64,000 bases of DNA from assembly GCF_051401765.1 (NCBI RefSeq), contig NW_027480422.1:11984001-12048000 (forward strand), given 5' to 3'. How positions within the stretch are numbered: position 1 is the stretch's first letter; the number at the start of each line of letters is the position of its first letter. A program made the translations under genes and the position numbers. This DNA is from Calliopsis andreniformis (lineage: Eukaryota > Arthropoda > Insecta > Hymenoptera > Andrenidae). The notes under the pieces were generated by a model that worked only from the letters and a program-made list of their open reading frames with translations, was not told where the DNA came from and ran no database searches. This document shows positions 60,600 to 64,000 of the stretch, piece after piece.

Positions 60600-61019
60600 C
60601 TTATTGTACTTTATGCTTCTGGCGTTGACTTCTAAGGCCCTACCTATTGGATCTGGTGGAGCAACGCCTAGGGTGGAGCCTAGGTTGCCCGGAAAGTAGA
60701 AATGACCATTACTTCCACACTGTTTGCAATTATTCATTTTATACAATGGAAAAACTGTTGTATTTATATTGTTTTTTATAGTTATGGCGTTGACTTCTAA
60801 GGCCGCAGCTATTCGATGTGGTTGAGCAACGCCCTAGAGTGAAGCCTAGGTTGCCCGGAACGTAGAAATGACCATACCTTTCACACTGGTTGCAATTATT
60901 CCTGTTATACAAGGGAATAACTGTTGTATTTATATTGCAGTTTACGCTTCTGGCGTTGACTTCTTAGGCCCTAACTATTCGATCTGGGGTAACCACGCCC
61001 TAGACTGAAGCCTAGGTTG

Positions 61020-61695
61020 CCCGGAACGTAGAAATGACCATCACTTTCACACTGGTTGCAATTATTCCTGTTATACGATGGAAAAACTGTTGTATCTATT
61101 TTGTATTTTATGCTCCTGTCGTTGACTTCTTAGGTCCTAACTATTGGATCTGGTGGAGCAACGCCCTCTGGTGTCGCCCAGGTTGCACGGAACGTAGAAA
61201 TGACCATAACTTTCTTACTGATCGCAATTATTCGTATTATACGATGGAAAAACTGTTGTATTTATATTGTATTTTATGCTTCTGGCGTTGACTTCTTAGG
61301 CCCTAACTATTCGATCTGGTGTAGCAACGCCCTAGAGTGAAGCCTAGGTTGCCCGGAACGTAGAAATGACCATGTCTGTCACACTGGTTGCAATTATTCC
61401 TGTTATACGATGGAAAAACTGTTGTATCTATTTTGTATTTTATGCTCCTGGCGTTGACTTCTTAGGTCCTAACCATTGGATCTGGTGGAGCAACGCCCTC
61501 TGGTGTCGCCCAGGTTGCCCGGAACGTAGAAATGACCATAACTTTCATACTGTTTGCAATTATTCGTATTATACGATGGAAAAACTGTTGTATTTATATT
61601 GTATTTTATGCTCCTGGCGTTGACTTCTTAGGCCCTAACTATTGGATCCGGTGCAGCAACGCCCTAGAGTGAAGCCTAGGTTGCCCGGAACGTAG
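61020..61695 (+). repeat. 2-monomer HOR, 332-bp period
   Basis: Two copies of a dimer. GTAGAAATGACCAT starts at about 61028 and 61360, and GCCCTCTGGTGTCGCCCAGG, a rare variant, occurs near 61161 and 61493. A third partial copy begins near 61692 with the same GTCTGTCACACTGG. Confidence 0.8.
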
Positions 61696-62179
61696 AAATG
61701 ACCATGTCTGTCACACTGGTTGCAATTATTCCTGTTATACGATGGAAAAACTGAAGTTTTATATTATATTTTATGCTTCAGGCGTTGACTTCTAGGGCCG
61801 TAGCTACTCGATGTGGTGGAGTAACGCCCTAGAGTGAAGCCTAGGTTGCCCGGAAAGTAGAAATGACCATTACATCCACACTGTTTGCAATTATTCATTT
61901 TATACAATGGAAAAACTGTTGTATTTATATTATATTTGATGCTTCAGGCGTTGACTTCTAGGGCCGTAGCTATTCGATGTGGTTGAGCAACGCCCTAGAG
62001 TGAAGCCTAGGTTGCCCGGAACGTAGAAATGACCATTACTTCCACACTGTTTGCAATTATTCATATTATACAGTGGAAAAACTGTTGTATTTATATTGCA
62101 TTTTATGCTTCTGGCATTGACTTCTAAGGACCTAACTATTCGATGTGGTGGAGCAACGCCCTAGAGTGAAGCCTAGGTT

Positions 62180-63330
62180 GCCCCGAACGTAGAAAGGACC
62201 ATAACTCTCACACTGGTTGCAATTATTCCTGTTATACAAGGGAAAAACTGTTGTATTTATATTGCATTTTATGCTTCTGGCGTTGACTTCTTTGGCCCTA
62301 ACTATTCGATCTGGTGGAGCAACGCCATAGAGTGAAGCCTAGGCTGCCCGGAATGTAGAAATGACCATCACTTTCACACTGGTTGCAATTATTCTTGTTA
62401 TACGATGGAAAAGCTGTTGTATTTATATTGTATTTTATGCTTCTGGCGTAGTCTAATTAGGCCCTAACTATTCGATCTTGTGGAACAACGCCGTAGAGTG
62501 AAGCCTAGGTTGCCCGGAAGGTAGAAATGACCATTACATCCTCACTGTTTGCAATTATTCATTGTATACAATGGAAAAACTGTTGTATTTATATTGTATT
62601 TTATGCTTCTGGCATTGACTTCTCAGGCCCTAACTATTCGATCTGGTGGAGCAACGCTCTAGAGAGAAGCCTAGATTGCCCGGAACGTAGAAATGACTTT
62701 TAACTTCTGGCTTGCTGCAATTATTCCTGTTATACGATGAATAAACTGTTGTATTTTCATTGTATTTTATGCGTCTGGAGTTGTTTTCTAAGGCCCTAAC
62801 TATTCGATGTGGTGGAGGAACGCCCTAGAGAGAAACCTAGGTTGCCCCGAACGTAGAAATGACCATAACTCTCACACTGGTTGCAATTATTCCTGTTATA
62901 CAAGGGAAAAACTGTTGTATTTATATTGCATTTTATGCTTCTGGCGTTGACTTCTTTGGCCCTAACTATTCGATCTGGTGGAGCAACGCCATAGAGTGAA
63001 GCCTAGGCTGCCCGGAATGTAGAAATGACCATCACTTTCACACTGGTTGCAATTATTCTTGTTATACGATGGAAAAGCTGTTGTATTTATATTGTATTTT
63101 ATGCTTCTGGCGTAGTCTAATTAGGCCCTAACTATTCGATCTTGTGGAACAACGCCATAGAGTGAAGCCTAGGTTGCCCGGAAGGTAGAAATGACCATTA
63201 CATCCTCACTGTTTGCAATTATTCATTGTATACAATGGAAAAACTGTTGTATTTATATTGTATTTTATGCTTCTGGCATTGACTTCTAAAGCCCTAACTA
63301 TTCGATGTGGTGGAGCAACGCCATAGAGCG
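62180..63330 (+). repeat. 4-monomer HOR, 664-bp period
   Basis: Two copies, the second incomplete. GAATGTAGAAATGACCATCA is at 62351 and 63015, 664 bp apart. Shared rare features are CCCCGAACGTAGAA with CATAACTCTCACACTGG near 62183 and 62847, and GGCGTAGTCTAATTAGGCCC near 62449 and 63113. Confidence 0.85.
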
Positions 63331-64000
63331 AAACCTAGGTTGCTCGGAACGTAGAAATGGCCGTTACATTCACACTGTTTGCAATTATTCATTTTATACG
63401 ATGGAAAAACTGTTGTACATTTATCATATCTTATGCTTCTGGCGTTGACTTCTTAGGCCCTAACTATTTGGTCTGGTGGAGCAACGCCCTAGGGTGTAGC
63501 CTAGGTTGCCCGGAACGTGGAAATGACCATAACTATCAGACTGGTTGCAAGTATTCGTTTTATACGATGGAAAGACTGTTGTATTTATATTGTATTTTAT
63601 AGTTATGGCGTTGTCTTCTAGGGCCGTAGCTATTCGATGTGGTTGAGCAACGCCCTAGAGTGAAGCCTAGGTTGCCCGGAACGTAGAAATGACCATAGCT
63701 TTCATACTGGTTGGAATTATTCGTTTTATACGATGGAAAAACTGTTGTATTTATTCTGTATTTGGTGCTCCTGGCGTTGACTTCTTATGCCCTAACCATT
63801 GGATCTGGTGGACCATCGCCCTAGAGTGAGGCCTAGGTTGCCCGGAACGTAGAAATGACCATTACTTCCACACTGTTTGCAATTATTCATTTTATACAAT
63901 GGAAAAACTGTTGTGTTTATATTGTTTTTTATAGTTATGGCGTTGACCTCTAAGGCCGTAGCTATTCGATGTGGTGGAGCAATGCCCTAGAGTGAAGCCT

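Larger units (their letters stand above)
60596..64000 (+). repeat. 166-bp satellite array, right arm
   Basis: About 20 monomers continue in the same orientation and phase after the element. The first 392 bp complete the segment that matches 52238-52628. The array runs off the window end. No gene is seen. Confidence 0.97.

Noticed and set aside
1..64000. CRISPR array
   Set aside because: The repeats are contiguous 166-bp monomers without unique spacers of regular length; this is satellite DNA.
1..64000. Primate alpha satellite
   Set aside because: The monomer length and a CENP-B-like site are reminiscent, but the period is 166 bp rather than 171 bp and the sequence does not resemble alpha satellite as I know it. 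The inserted element is also not primate-like.

Overview
The window is almost entirely one tandem satellite DNA array, interrupted by a single young LTR retrotransposon. All satellite monomers that I can follow lie head-to-tail on the + strand with a period of 166 bp (e.g. the same CCGGAACGTA start at 1065 and 1231). About 59 kb of satellite, roughly 355 monomers, is present: 1-55561 and 60596-64000. I see no cellular gene, tRNA, rRNA or CRISPR array. The size, homogeneity and nested higher-order repeats (HORs) suggest centromeric or pericentromeric heterochromatin of an animal. The style of the retroelement (Ty3/gypsy with a SAP domain in Gag) makes an insect, perhaps a hymenopteran, the best guess. 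That taxonomic statement is inference.

Satellite layout. The array is a mosaic of local HORs of different multiplicity: an 11-mer (1826 bp) at about 270-3795; an 8-mer offset (1328 bp) at about 7.86-9.74 kb; a 5-mer (830 bp) at 9371-11030; 12-mer-spaced markers (1990 bp) at 11.75-15.9 kb; a 10.95-kb tandem duplication (13811-24760 and 24761-35544) whose copies are nearly identical but differ by exactly one monomer; a nested 3-mer (498 bp) inside each of those copies; a dimer near 36.1-36.7 kb; a second 12-mer (1991 bp) at about 37.7-43.7 kb; an 8-mer (1326 bp) at 45077-47728; dispersed copies of the 42.8-44.2 kb block at 48-49 and 50.3-51.6 kb; and small dimer and 4-mer HORs on the right side. 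This is the footprint of repeated unequal exchange at many scales.

Retrotransposon. A Ty3/gypsy element occupies 55562-60595 (5034 bp) with 536-bp LTRs that look identical by eye, TGTAGG...CCTACA ends and a 4-bp target duplication (GATT). It encodes Gag (SAP domain, coiled coil, capsid-like region, two CCHC knuckles), a DSG protease, reverse transcriptase and RNase H, and then only the HHCC zinc-binding part of integrase. The pol frame is broken near 58825-58850 and the integrase catalytic core is absent, so this copy was probably mobilised in trans. A paralogous satellite segment 3320 bp upstream keeps the uninterrupted target (GATT at 52238-52241), a natural empty site.

The short ORFs throughout the satellite are by-products of the repeat and are not annotated as genes.
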